A stretch of DNA of 64,000 nt from Burkholderia sp. MS389 (lineage in GTDB: Bacteria > Pseudomonadota > Gammaproteobacteria > Burkholderiales > Burkholderiaceae). Both the position numbers and the translations under genes were made by a program. The stretch is taken from positions 434,001-498,000 of the forward strand of contig NZ_CP045996.1 of NCBI RefSeq assembly GCF_016899425.1, in the 5' to 3' direction. This document shows positions 50,763-59,929 of this stretch, piece after piece. How positions within the stretch are numbered: position 1 is the stretch's first letter; each line of letters starts with the position of its first letter. The notes under the pieces were generated by a model that did no database searches, had not been told where the DNA came from, and saw only the letters and a list, made by a program, of their open reading frames with translations.

Positions 50763-51494
50763 TTCACTGTCAGGAGTAGTTTCGGGATGGGGTGAAACGA
50801 CTTTCGTCGTATCCGGATGCAGCGGGCGGCGCATGGCCTGCGCGTCGTTTCGGTCGCGACGGCCTGCGTCATGTTCGCCACATCGGCATGCCGGATCGGC
50901 TCACTTCGTGATCCTTACAATTTCCCTTGCTCGGTTGTCGCATCGGTCGTCCTTGCGGACTGGCTAGGCGTCCGGTTCAGCCGCCGGCGACGGGCGCCGA
51001 TACGGCCTGGCCGCACTTTGCAAGTGGAAGGACCATATCAGGAACATAAATGCCGGTCAAAATTTGTTTGATATAAGTTAATCTCGTCTGATCGCCGGGC
51101 GCCTTACGGGATTTCCCTTATAAGAACCGGCGCGAAGGCGACGGGTTATCGCGATCCGCGCCATCACGCTGACGATCTCGACCACGGCAAGCGAATTCAG
51201 GTGGGGGGGAGGGAATAATCGGCTTGAAGGGCTGGCACGACGGGCAACGATCATGCAGTCCCGGTTGTAATCGTTCTATTTATTCCCGGGTTGCAATAAT
51301 CGAAACAGAGAAGGCGATTGTTGAATGTCGGTGCGATTGGCCGCAAGCGGGTTTTCCGCGTGTCGCTGAGCGGCGGATAGTTTTACGCGGGCGAACCGGC
51401 TCATGCGGACGCCGGACGAACCGGTTTTCCGGGTCGGCAGCCAGCGCCTGACCTTGGCGTCCGATTCCAATCGAACGTCAATCGCGGACGAAAC
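50763..51494. other. Long intergenic stretch with no supported gene
   Basis: About 730 bases hold the porin promoter region (AT-rich around 51,040-51,080) and no convincing coding sequence. The frames of 64-102 codons here lack ribosome binding sites and known domains. An octamer CGAACCGG occurs twice close together (51,390-51,425). The long leader region suggests regulated porin expression, but no operator could be identified. Confidence 0.4.
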
Positions 51495-51959
51495 TCAGCA
51501 TTCGATCCGGCGTTGCATTAAATAGAATTTCATGTCGTCGCGGCCATGCATTGAAATCGGTATCGGGTCCCGCTCAAAGCCGAGCATTTCGTAGAACGGG
51601 TATGCCGATTCGCGCGCCGTGCACCAGAGCAGCACGCCACGCTGTTCGCGCACATGGCGAATGGACAGATTGACCAGCAGGCGTCCGAATCCCAGGCCGC
51701 GTACCGACGGATCGACGGCCATGCCGCGAAGGCGCCACATTTCAGTGTTCAAAGCGCCGGATTGTGCTTCTTTACACACCGATGCCACCGCAACGATCCT
51801 GTCGTTGTCACGAACGGCAAAGTGCATCGTCGTTGGGGCGTGATCTCCGTGTAGCGCGCTTCCCTCTTCATCTCCCGCCATCAGGATGGCGGCCCTGAGG
51901 GGATAGGTTTCTTCCGCACGGACGGCACAGATGGTAAAGCGCACATCTTGTGAAATCAT
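51495..51959 (-). CDS. GNAT-family N-acetyltransferase
   Basis: 154 aa, a complete GNAT fold. The acetyl-CoA-binding segment RGMAVDPSVRGLGFGRLLV has the R/Q-x-x-G-x-G/A pattern, followed by ARESAYPFYEMLGFERD, the usual C-terminal motif. It is cytoplasmic. Substrate unknown. It is divergent from the GntR-symporter genes (149-base gap), so it may share their control. Confidence 0.88.
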   Translation of the reverse strand: MISQDVRFTICAVRAEETYPLRAAILMAGDEEGSALHGDHAPTTMHFAVRDNDRIVAVASVCKEAQSGALNTEMWRLRGMAVDPSVRGLGFGRLLVNLSIRHVREQRGVLLWCTARESAYPFYEMLGFERDPIPISMHGRDDMKFYLMQRRIEC

Positions 51960-52094
51960 ATAATTATCGGCTCTCTTCGTAACGCGGATTTACTTCCAAT
52001 TCTCTTTCGACATACCCACTCGCAAAATTAGCAGTTGCCGGGCATGGCGAGTAAGGGTAATTTCCTACCTGTTTTGTTTTTTGAATCATACGCT

Positions 52095-52110
52095 AACTGC
52101 GATCACAGAT
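52095..52110. repeat. Left copy of a 16-bp direct repeat
   Basis: AACTGCGATCACAGAT occurs here, overlapping the start codon of the GntR gene. It recurs in the same orientation at 54,567-54,582, overlapping the stop codon of the third gene of the segment. The two copies bracket the GntR-symporter-unknown block. Confidence 0.55.
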
Positions 52111-52771
52111 GACGTTGAAAGTATCGACAGATGCAGAACTGGCCTACGACGAGATCCGATCGCGGATCTTTGACGGCCGTCTTGCGCCTGGGCAGAAAGT
52201 ATCTCACCGAGGCCTGTCGGACGAACTGGGTTTCGGCCAGATGCCGGTGCGCAGCGCATTGCATTTGCTCGAATCCGAAGGGCTGGTCGTCGTGATCGAA
52301 AAGAGCGGCACCTATGTCGCGTCGCCGACGACCAGCGATCTTCGCGAAATTTTTGAAATGCGGCTGGCCCTCGAGAGTACCGCAGCGTTTCTCGCAGCGA
52401 AGTCCGGCGTAACGGCAGGCCTTCGCGAGGCCGCGGCAAAAATGCGGGAACTGATCGACCGGGACGTCGCGGACATCATGCTCGAGCAACGTATCGGTTG
52501 GGTGTTTCATCAAGAGTTGTTTGCTGCCGCACGGAACGTCCGGATCTCGTCGGCGTATGGTTTATTGCGGGCCCAGACCCTGGCCCTGAACGAACTTCCG
52601 CGTGGCGACGCGGAAACCGTTCGGCGCGGCACGATCGAGCACCTGCACATCTTTCACGCAATCGAAGCGAACGACGGCGAGCTCGCGCGTCAGCATATGT
52701 GGAATCACATCGTTGACGGCACACCGGCACGGATAAAACTGCTAAAGGCACGGCATGAACACGAAAAATAA
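52109..52771 (+). CDS. GntR-family (FCD) transcriptional regulator
   Basis: 220 aa. The N-terminal winged helix (about 10-75) has AYDEIRSRIFDGRLAPGQKVS and SALHLLESEGLVVV. The C-terminal FCD effector domain (about 80-210) begins LREIFEMRLALES and has a conserved acidic and histidine-rich helix set (EHLHIFHAI, RQHMWNHI), compatible with a metal-assisted carboxylate ligand site. Its 3' end overlaps the symporter gene by 17 bases, so it probably controls that transporter in response to the transported acid. The ribosome binding site is weak; the start lies in the direct repeat. Confidence 0.9.
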   Translation: MTLKVSTDAELAYDEIRSRIFDGRLAPGQKVSHRGLSDELGFGQMPVRSALHLLESEGLVVVIEKSGTYVASPTTSDLREIFEMRLALESTAAFLAAKSGVTAGLREAAAKMRELIDRDVADIMLEQRIGWVFHQELFAAARNVRISSAYGLLRAQTLALNELPRGDAETVRRGTIEHLHIFHAIEANDGELARQHMWNHIVDGTPARIKLLKARHEHEK

Positions 52772-53993
52772 AGGGCTTTCCCTCCCGATGCAAATGTTTG
52801 GCGGACTTGTGCTGGGCGTCGCTTGCGGCGTGTTTGCGCCGGGCTTCGCCGCGAAGCTGGGCTTTCTCAGCACGATGTTCGGCCACGCGATCAAGATGGT
52901 CGTCATGCCGTTGATCTTCCTGTCGGTCACGGTCGGGGTCTTCCGTGCGGGCCGGCTTCGCGAGCGGCTTGGCAAGGTCGCCCTGTCCAGTATCGCCTTC
53001 TTCATTTTGATGACGGGGCTGGCTGCCTCGTGCGGCCTGCTGCTCAACTTTGCATTTCGACCGGGTCTCGGCGCGAGCCTGACTCACTCTGGATCGATGC
53101 CCGCCGCGCTTGCTTCCAGCATCGACTGGACGAAATTCCTCGTCGATTTGATCCCCGCGAACATCGTCGCTGCGCTTGCTGCGGGGAATTCGCTCCCGGT
53201 GCTCGTTTTCGGCGTCATTTTCGGCGCCGCATTGTCGGCCGCCCCGGAGCGGGCCGAGCCTGCGATTGCCGTTTTCGAGGCGCTGCTGTCGGGGCTGTTC
53301 AAGATGATCCAGTGGGTGATCGCATGGTCGCCGCTCGCGATCTTCGCCGCGATCGCGCAGTTGTTGGCAGCCAAGGGCTTTACGGGCGCGCACTCGCTCA
53401 TCGAGCTGCTGGGCGTGGCCTATCTCGGCATGGCGATTCTGGCGGTCGTGCTGACCATCGTCATTCGCGTCGCCGGTCAGTCGCCGCTCGCCGTGCTCAG
53501 GAAGGTGAAGGAGCCGCTGATCCTGGGGTTCACGACGCGTTCGTCCGAAATTACCTATCCGTTGCACCTGAAGAAGCTGGTTGAACTGGGCGTGCCCTAT
53601 GGCGTGGCGTCCACGATCTTGCCGCTCGCCTATATTTTCAATCGCGACGGCGCGGTGCTCTACACGGCCCTCGCGGTCGGGTATCTGGCCGACGCCTATC
53701 ACCTCGTCTGGTCCTGGCCGCTGGTGATCACGATTTTGATCTTGACGATCGTCACCATCGACGGAGCAGCCAACGTGCCGTCCGGCGCGATCGTCGCGAT
53801 CACCATCGTTCTCACGTCGATCGGATTGCCGGCCGATGCGGTGCTGCTGCTGTTGGGCGTCGACGCGTTTTTCGACATGGGAAGAACCGCGCTCAACGTC
53901 TACGGGAGCACGGCGGCCGCGGCCGTGGCGGTGAAGCTTTCCGGTTCGGAGAGTACGGCCGCGGAAACCGTGCCGGGCCGGGCAAGCGTGTAG
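52755..53993 (+). CDS. Dicarboxylate/amino-acid:cation symporter (DAACS family)
   Basis: 412 aa, GltP/DctA-type secondary carrier. The first re-entrant hairpin is TTRSSEITYPLHL, helix 7 has PLAYIFNRDGAVLYTAL (NRDG in place of the more common NLDG) and the second hairpin is IDGAANVPSGAIV, then DAFFDMGRTALNVYGS. Eight helices are expected. The departures at the substrate and sodium positions suggest a substrate different from ordinary C4-dicarboxylates. It overlaps the GntR gene, giving a small regulated uptake unit. Confidence 0.9.
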   Translation: MNTKNKGLSLPMQMFGGLVLGVACGVFAPGFAAKLGFLSTMFGHAIKMVVMPLIFLSVTVGVFRAGRLRERLGKVALSSIAFFILMTGLAASCGLLLNFAFRPGLGASLTHSGSMPAALASSIDWTKFLVDLIPANIVAALAAGNSLPVLVFGVIFGAALSAAPERAEPAIAVFEALLSGLFKMIQWVIAWSPLAIFAAIAQLLAAKGFTGAHSLIELLGVAYLGMAILAVVLTIVIRVAGQSPLAVLRKVKEPLILGFTTRSSEITYPLHLKKLVELGVPYGVASTILPLAYIFNRDGAVLYTALAVGYLADAYHLVWSWPLVITILILTIVTIDGAANVPSGAIVAITIVLTSIGLPADAVLLLLGVDAFFDMGRTALNVYGSTAAAAVAVKLSGSESTAAETVPGRASV

Positions 53994-54162
53994 GGGCTCC
54001 GGAAGCGACGGGCGGTGCGCGTTTCCATGTTGCGCCCGCCTGTTGCAACGCGCTGGCGTACCGCCATTCGCGCATCCAGGCACGACGAGGAGAGGGCATT
54101 GGATGAGCGCGTGTCTTTATCAAGTTACAGTTAGTAGAGCGGCGTATCGTTGCAGGAGAAAC

Positions 54163-54567
54163 ATGATGATTGGTTCAGAATCCGCAGATTTTTTCATGCT
54201 GCGTTTGGGCACGCCGCATCCGTCGTGGACATTCACCGATGACAGCAACATGATCGGCATTGTCGATTGCGACGGGGTGGTGAGCGCCATGTTCGAGCTG
54301 GATCGCAACCAGGTCGCACAGATCAGAGGGCTGGGCCAATCGGTGGAGAGAATCCGGTGTACTTGCGAGCGCGCTGGCCGGGAGCTGCACTTTTATCTCC
54401 ATGGCAGACAGGTGTCTCAAGGACTGTGGGCCGGCGTCGCGTCGGCCGATCCCGACTATCTGCCGACCGATGCGATGATCGCGACATGGGAAGGGCCGAA
54501 TTCCGACGATGCGTTGGAGCTTGCGGGCGTGAACGCTCGCGTGGCAGCATCCGTGAGCTTGGCCTAA
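54163..54567 (+). CDS. Hypothetical protein, 134 aa
   Basis: Starts MMIGSESADFFML after a clear AGGAG ribosome binding site; the longer frame from 54,043 was rejected on that basis. Soluble, no signal peptide. The segments PHPSWTFTDDSNMIGIVDCDGVV and LHFYLHGRQVSQGLWAG suggest a beta-rich fold. I do not recognise a family. It follows the symporter with a gap of about 170 bases and its stop codon overlaps the right copy of the 16-bp repeat. Confidence 0.65.
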   Translation: MMIGSESADFFMLRLGTPHPSWTFTDDSNMIGIVDCDGVVSAMFELDRNQVAQIRGLGQSVERIRCTCERAGRELHFYLHGRQVSQGLWAGVASADPDYLPTDAMIATWEGPNSDDALELAGVNARVAASVSLA

Positions 54568-54582
54568 ACTGCGATCACAGAT
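54567..54582. repeat. Right copy of a 16-bp direct repeat
   Basis: AACTGCGATCACAGAT, identical and in the same orientation as 52,095-52,110. Its TGCGATCACA core resembles half of a CRP-type site, so a shared regulator site is as plausible as a duplication scar. Confidence 0.55.
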
Positions 54583-54670
54583 TGTTGCGCGGGGTCGAGC
54601 CGGGCGTCCCGATCTTTGGGGCAGGTCGTTTGCCGTCTCCGTCCGTTTGTACACGTACGCCGGTCAATGT

Positions 54671-54742
54671 ATGCGGTTCTGGCACACTCAACCTCGGATC
54701 GCCAGAACCTTTTGCTGGCCAGCTTACTGGCCAGCGTTTTTT
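54671..54742 (+). ncRNA. Candidate small RNA (two stem-loops and terminator)
   Basis: Two consecutive perfect hairpins end in a T-tract. The first has arms GGTTCTGGC/GCCAGAACC (54,675-54,683 with 54,701-54,709) and a 17-base loop containing CAACCTCGG. After TTTT comes the second, GCTGGCCAG/CTGGCCAGC, followed by G and six T. This architecture, with an ACCTC anti-Shine-Dalgarno-like loop, is typical of regulatory RNAs. No coding gene ends directly before it. The 5' end is unknown and no clear promoter was identified. It could alternatively be the long 3' leader of the preceding gene. Confidence 0.5.
54714..54742 (+). terminator. Strong intrinsic terminator
   Basis: Nine-bp stem GCTGGCCAG (54,714-54,722) with CTGGCCAGC (54,727-54,735), 4-base loop, then GTTTTTT. 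One of the best intrinsic terminators in the window. It would end the candidate small RNA or transcripts from the GntR-symporter genes. Confidence 0.9.
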
Positions 54743-54902
54743 ATTCCTTGAGCCGATCGCATCGGCTCGCTCGCTTGCTTCGCGCTCGCCGATCGACGAG
54801 AGGTGTGCCGCCGAAGTCCGTGTTGAGCGAAGATGTCCGGAGTCAGTTCATGCAAGCGCAAGGCATCGAGGCGCGCTGAAGCGATCACGCGTCCTCGATG
54901 CC

Positions 54903-55118
54903 CGGTGGCCCGTGCCCGCGCATCAGCGCAAAGGCATCGGCGCCGCCGTGCTGCGCGCGATCCTGGCCGACGCCGACGAACATCGAATGCCCGTTCGCGT
55001 CGGCGCTTTGCGCGGCAGCGATTCGAACCGCTTCTACGAACGGCACGGCTTCGTGCGAACCGACGAAGCGGAATGGGACATCACCTACCGCCGCGAACCG
55101 GGCGCGGCAACGACGTAG
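54903..55118 (+). pseudogene. C-terminal remnant of a GNAT acetyltransferase
   Basis: The frame reads PVPAHQRKGIGAAVL, then SNRFYERHGFVRTDEAEWDITY, which is the acetyl-CoA-binding and C-terminal half of a GNAT protein. It ends in a stop at 55,118. No matching N-terminal half exists upstream in any frame; the preceding 150 bases are unrelated, with hairpins. There is no plausible start codon with a ribosome binding site. It is therefore a 5'-truncated remnant, different in sequence from the intact GNAT at 51.5 kb. Confidence 0.65.
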
Positions 55119-55221
55119 CACTCGCGTGATGCATTCCGGTTGAAATCGACACGCACGCATTAGCGTTTTCACCAATGTGGAAAACGCGGCACCGGCCGAT
55201 GTTGCAGAGAGGGCGTAAATA

Positions 55222-56652
55222 ATGGAGCCGAGGCCGATTATGACGACATCTGCAACAAACGGCGTGAATGCCGTGCCGCCCGAAACGTCCGACACCGCCG
55301 CGGCATCCGGCGACGCGGCGCGCGTACCGTCGATCCTGCTGGTCGACGACGAACCGAACGTGCTGTCCGCGCTCAGGCGCGTGTTCCGGCCCACCGGCTA
55401 CGACATCGTGACCGCCGACAGCGGCGAGGCCGCGCTCGAGATCTTGGCGTCGACGGAAATCGATCTGATCGTGTCCGACATGCGGATGCCGCACATGAGC
55501 GGCGCGGAATTCCTGGCGCGCGCGCGGGGGCTGTACCCGGACACGATGCGCATTCTGCTCACCGGCTATGCGGAGATCGCGTCGGTCATGCAGGCCGTCA
55601 ACGAAGGCGGCGTGTATCGCTACCTGAACAAGCCGTGGGACGATCACGACCTGCTGCTGACGATCGAGCACGCGCTGGAGCAGCGCCGTCTGCGCGGCGA
55701 AGCGGCCCGGCTGGCGGCGCTGACGGAAGCGCAGAACGAAGCGCTGCGCCGTTTCAACACGGATCTCGAAACGCAGGTTCGCGCGCGCACCGAGGAGCTC
55801 GGCCAGACGGTGATGTTCCTCGAAGCGGCGCAGCGCGACCTGAAAAGCAGCTTCACGGCGATGGTTCAGGTGTGCGCAAGCATGATCGAGCTGCGCTGCG
55901 GGGCCGCGAGCGGGCATGCGATGCGCGTCGGCGAGATCGCGCGCCGGCTCGCGATCGCCGACGGGATGAGCGAACTGCATGCGCAGGACGTCTATTTCGC
56001 GGGGCTGTTGCACGGCATCGGCAAGCTGTCGCTGCCGGACGAATTGCTGCACAAGCCGCTCACGCGGATGACGACGGACGAGCACCGGGTGTTCCAGGAG
56101 CATCCGTTGCGCGCGCAGATGGTGCTGACGCCGGTCGCCCAGTTGCACAAGGTCGCGTCGATCGTGCTGCACCAGTACGAGCGCTTCAACGGCCGCGGCA
56201 CGCCGGATGGGCTGGTCGGCGACGCGATCCCGGTCGGGTCGCGGATCGTCGCGATCGCGCGCGATTTCGAAGGGCTGCGCCACGGCGAAATCGGGGCGCC
56301 GCATTCGATCGAGCAGGCGATCGACGTGTTGCACTCGCAAGCAGGCGTGCGTTACGACCCGCAACTGGTCGCACGCTTCGTCGAGTTGATGCGGGATCCG
56401 GCGAGCCTCGGCATCGCGGCGTCCGTCGCGGAAATCCGGTCGGCTCAACTGCGCGAAGGAATGGAACTCGCCGACGATCTGCGCACGCATCGCGGCGTGT
56501 TGTTGATGACGAAGGGCAGCGTGATGTCCGCGCACCAGATCGAACTCGTGCGCCGCTTCGAAACGCGGGAGGGCACGCCGTTCGACATTCTCGTGCTGGC
56601 CCGTCCGGCGGGGCACGCGCACGCCCCCCACGCAGGCGCGCCGCCGGCCTGA
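55222..56652 (+). CDS. Response regulator with degenerate HD-GYP domain
   Basis: 476 aa. The receiver domain (about 37-155) has phosphorylatable Asp86 in IVSDMRMP and Lys in LNKPW. A coiled linker (about 165-205) leads to an HD-GYP-type domain (about 205-400). Its defining residues are altered: HD is HG (GLLHGIGKLSLP) and GYP is GTP (ERFNGRGTPDGL). Loss of the metal-binding Asp argues against cyclic-di-GMP hydrolysis, so it may bind rather than cleave. A ribosome binding site (AGAGGG) precedes the ATG. It is 17 bases upstream of the MHYT kinase on the same strand; the two likely form one signalling unit. Confidence 0.88.
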   Translation: MEPRPIMTTSATNGVNAVPPETSDTAAASGDAARVPSILLVDDEPNVLSALRRVFRPTGYDIVTADSGEAALEILASTEIDLIVSDMRMPHMSGAEFLARARGLYPDTMRILLTGYAEIASVMQAVNEGGVYRYLNKPWDDHDLLLTIEHALEQRRLRGEAARLAALTEAQNEALRRFNTDLETQVRARTEELGQTVMFLEAAQRDLKSSFTAMVQVCASMIELRCGAASGHAMRVGEIARRLAIADGMSELHAQDVYFAGLLHGIGKLSLPDELLHKPLTRMTTDEHRVFQEHPLRAQMVLTPVAQLHKVASIVLHQYERFNGRGTPDGLVGDAIPVGSRIVAIARDFEGLRHGEIGAPHSIEQAIDVLHSQAGVRYDPQLVARFVELMRDPASLGIAASVAEIRSAQLREGMELADDLRTHRGVLLMTKGSVMSAHQIELVRRFETREGTPFDILVLARPAGHAHAPHAGAPPA

Positions 56653-56669
56653 CGTCGAACGGCGGCCTG

Positions 56670-58505
56670 ATGGCCGCGGTGCGCGCGAGCGCCCGCACCG
56701 CGGCGATGCAATCAACCCGTTCCGGGCGTCCGATCATGCATGGCATCTACAACGTTCCGCTCGTCCTGCTGTCGCTCGCGATCGCGACGCTGGCCTCCTA
56801 TACGACGCTCGACCTCGCCGCGTTCATTTCGCTGCTCGACAATCCGAAGCTCAAGCGCGCGTGGCTGGGCGGTGGCGCGGCGGCGATGGGCACCGGCATC
56901 TGGTCGATGCATTTCGTCGGCATGCTCGCGTTTTCGTTGCCGGTGCCGCTCGGCTATGCATGGCAGGAAACCGGCGCCTCGCTGGCGATCGCGGTGCTCG
57001 TGTCGTATTTCGCGCTGAACGTCGTCACGCGCGCACGGCTGGGCTGGCGGCGGCTGTGCGCGGGCGGCGTGCTGATGGGCGGCGGGATCGCCGGCATGCA
57101 CTACACGGGGATGGCCGCGATGCATATGGAGCCCGGCATTCGCTACGATGCGTTGCTGTTCGCCGCGTCGATCGGCATCGCGGTGATCGCGTCGACGGCC
57201 GCGCTGTGGATCGCGCAGGCGTTGCGCATGCAGCAGGCACGCTACGCGACCGCGCAGCGCATCGGCGCGGCCGTCATCATGGGCATCGCGATTACCGGCA
57301 TGCACTACACGGCGATGGCGGCCGCGCATTTCGCGCCGGATGCGCGGTGCGGCGCCGCGAACGACGTCGACGCACCGTGGCTCGCGACGACGGTCGCGTT
57401 GTTCACGATGGCGACGCTGGTCGTCACGCTGCTGGTGTGCCGTTTCGATGCGCGCACAACGTTCCTGCGCGGGATGACCGACACGCTGGAGCGACTCGTG
57501 CGGTTGCGAACCGGCGAACTTGAACGCGCACTGCATCGCTACGAGCAGACGACGCAGATGCTGCAACGTACGCGCGAGAACATGGCGACCGAGATCGACG
57601 AACGCAAGGCCGCGCACGCGCTGCTCGAACAGGAGAAGGACGAACAGCGGCGCCTGCTGCATGCGCTCGAGGAAACGCACGAGCAATTGCTGCAGTCGGA
57701 AAAGCTCGCGTCGATCGGGCAGCTCGCGGCCGGTGTCGCGCACGAGATCAACAATCCGATCGGCTTCGTCAGCGCGAACCTCAATACGCTGAAGACGTGG
57801 GTGCGCAGCCTGCTCGACGTGGTCGCGGCGCATGAGGCCACGCTGCCGCAGCTCGATCCGGCCACCCGTGACGCGCTGACGGCCGTGCACCGTGTCGCGG
57901 ATCTCGACTACGTCCGCGACGAGATCGCGATGCTGATCGACGAATCGATCGACGGCGCGCTGCGCGTGCGGCGCATCGTGCAGGATTTGCGCGATTTCTC
58001 GCGCCCGGCCAGCGACGAATGGAGCGTGGTCGATCTGCATGCGGGCCTCGAGAGCACGCTCAACGTCGTCCACAACGAGCTCAAGTACAAGGCCGACATC
58101 GTGCGCGATTACGGCGACGTCCCGCACGTCGAATGCTTGCCGTCGCAGTTGAACCAGGTGTTCATGAACCTGCTGGTCAACGCGGCGCAGGCGATTCCGG
58201 AGCGCGGCGTGATCACGATCCGCACGTCGAGCGACGGCGACCAGGTATCGATCGCGATCAGCGACACCGGCGCCGGCATGACGCCCGACGTCGTCCGGCG
58301 GATCTTCGATCCGTTCTTCACCACGAAACCGGTCGGGCAGGGCACGGGGCTCGGGCTGTCGGTATCGCATGGCATCGTCGAGCGTCATCGCGGCACCATC
58401 GACGTGACCAGCGAGCCGGGACGCGGCACGACCTTCCGGATACGGTTGCCGGTTCGGCGTGCCGGCGATCGTGCGAACGCGGCGGCGTTGGAGCAACGGG
58501 CATGA
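56670..58505 (+). CDS. MHYT-domain sensor histidine kinase
   Basis: 611 aa. Seven membrane helices (about 25-265) form an MHYT sensor with three metal-binding-type repeats: SMHFVGMLAF, GMHYTGMAAMHM and GMHYTAMAAAHF, proposed to sense oxygen, CO or NO through copper. A coiled coil follows (about 280-345). The kinase core has H-box GVAHEINNP, N-box NLLVNAAQAIP, G1 DTGAGM and G2 GTGLGLSVS. The true start may instead be MQSTRS or MHGIYN (12 or 22 codons later), because MHYT proteins usually begin MHG. Its likely output is the preceding response regulator. Confidence 0.9.
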   Translation: MAAVRASARTAAMQSTRSGRPIMHGIYNVPLVLLSLAIATLASYTTLDLAAFISLLDNPKLKRAWLGGGAAAMGTGIWSMHFVGMLAFSLPVPLGYAWQETGASLAIAVLVSYFALNVVTRARLGWRRLCAGGVLMGGGIAGMHYTGMAAMHMEPGIRYDALLFAASIGIAVIASTAALWIAQALRMQQARYATAQRIGAAVIMGIAITGMHYTAMAAAHFAPDARCGAANDVDAPWLATTVALFTMATLVVTLLVCRFDARTTFLRGMTDTLERLVRLRTGELERALHRYEQTTQMLQRTRENMATEIDERKAAHALLEQEKDEQRRLLHALEETHEQLLQSEKLASIGQLAAGVAHEINNPIGFVSANLNTLKTWVRSLLDVVAAHEATLPQLDPATRDALTAVHRVADLDYVRDEIAMLIDESIDGALRVRRIVQDLRDFSRPASDEWSVVDLHAGLESTLNVVHNELKYKADIVRDYGDVPHVECLPSQLNQVFMNLLVNAAQAIPERGVITIRTSSDGDQVSIAISDTGAGMTPDVVRRIFDPFFTTKPVGQGTGLGLSVSHGIVERHRGTIDVTSEPGRGTTFRIRLPVRRAGDRANAAALEQRA

Positions 58506-58538
58506 CGACGCGATGGCGACGGGCGCGAGCGCCGCGCG

Positions 58539-59645
58539 TCACGCCAATCGCTTGCGGCGCTGACGACGAAAGAAATGCCAGAACATCGCGGTCGCGTCCG
58601 GGCCGGTGGCGGAATGGAACGGCTCGCCCGGATCGCCGCCGCTCCATGCATGCGGCAGCCCGCGGACGATGCACACTCTGACGACCAGCCGTCCACCCTT
58701 CAGATAGTCGACGTAGTCCGCATCGTCGTGCGCGTAGCTGCGTTGTTCGCCGACGCGGATCGCACCGTGTTCGTCGACGAGCCGGTTGAGCCGCGCGAAC
58801 GCGATGCCGAGCTGCGTCGCGTTCCGGTCGGTCACGACCGTATCGAGCCGGCCATGGATCACGAAGGCCGGCATGCCGGGATAGGCCGCGACGTCGGCGC
58901 ACGCGTCGAGCGCGTGGATCGGATCGTCGCGGAGGCCGCGACGCATCAGGCTCATCGCAGCCATCGTCGACGACGGCGGCGCGATGGCCGGCCCGGAGTG
59001 CAGGCCGATGGCCGCGAAGCGGTCGGGATACCGGAGCGCCAGCGCCGCGGCGAGCCCCGCGCCGGCGGATAGGCCGGCCACGTAGATCCGGTCGCGATCG
59101 AAGCCGTGGCGCTGAACGATGGCGTCGACCAGCGACGCGACGGACGCGGCTTCCGACTGGGTCGCGTCGCCATGCCAGTGCCAGCAACGGTGCGCATGGG
59201 CCGTCTTGGCCTGCTCGGGGAACAGCACGGCGAACCCCGAGCGCTCCGCGAGACGGCAGATGCGCGTGCCCGCGGCGAACGATTCGGCGGTTTGCTTGCA
59301 GCCGTGCAGCATGACGACGACGGGCATGCCCGCTGTCTGGGCAGGTGTAGCGGGAAGATACAGCGCGTACGCGAGATGGTTCACGAGCCGGCCGGCGCTC
59401 GGGCCGGCCGAATGAAACGACCGGAGCCAGGTGCCGGGCGGCCGGGCCGACGGCGCGCGTGCGGTACCCGTCCGTTTGGCGGCGCGGGCGGGGGCGGCCG
59501 GCTTGGCGGGCCGTTGAGCGAGCCTGGTGGCGGTTTTTTGGGCGGCCGGCCGCGCCTTGCCGGCGCGCTTCTTCGGACGTGCACCGGCCGCCGCGGAAAA
59601 CAGTTCAAGATGTCGCAACCAGAGGCTGGATTTTTTCCTGGGCAT
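58539..59645 (-). CDS. PHB depolymerase-family esterase
   Basis: 368 aa. The N-terminal 65 residues are a Lys/Ala/Pro-rich basic tail. The alpha/beta hydrolase then has VVMLHGCKQTAESFA (oxyanion region), the nucleophile in AGLSAGAGLAAA, and a likely Asp in VIHGRLDTVV and His near GLPHAWSGGD. These are the marks of the Esterase_PHB/PhaZ group, which hydrolyse polyhydroxybutyrate or similar short-chain esters. No signal peptide is apparent, so it is probably intracellular, where the basic tail might help bind granules or nucleic acid. It converges with the MHYT kinase gene. Confidence 0.87.
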   Translation of the reverse strand: MPRKKSSLWLRHLELFSAAAGARPKKRAGKARPAAQKTATRLAQRPAKPAAPARAAKRTGTARAPSARPPGTWLRSFHSAGPSAGRLVNHLAYALYLPATPAQTAGMPVVVMLHGCKQTAESFAAGTRICRLAERSGFAVLFPEQAKTAHAHRCWHWHGDATQSEAASVASLVDAIVQRHGFDRDRIYVAGLSAGAGLAAALALRYPDRFAAIGLHSGPAIAPPSSTMAAMSLMRRGLRDDPIHALDACADVAAYPGMPAFVIHGRLDTVVTDRNATQLGIAFARLNRLVDEHGAIRVGEQRSYAHDDADYVDYLKGGRLVVRVCIVRGLPHAWSGGDPGEPFHSATGPDATAMFWHFFRRQRRKRLA

Positions 59646-59929
59646 GTGCAATCTCGTGCCGGCGGCCGGCCGTGACAGGAAGCGGCGGCCGATCCCACCG
59701 TCGGATGGAGGTCGAACGGGCGCGAAGCAAGGTTCGTGCTGCCGGTGTCGCGGCAATTGAAAGGTGGCGCCCTGCGGAACCGGAATGACGCGGATCGATT
59801 ATCGACGATAGTGGCCGCCCGACGTGACGGGCGTGCGAATCGAAGCCCGCTGCGGGCCTCGCCGTCATTCACGTGATATCTTGCGGTTCGACAGAAGCGT
59901 CCACCGTTCATTCCGTTGTGAGGGGCGAC

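Noticed and set aside
54616..54879. An 87-codon frame across the candidate small RNA
   Set aside because: It runs straight through a strong intrinsic terminator and two perfect hairpins, so translation across it is implausible.
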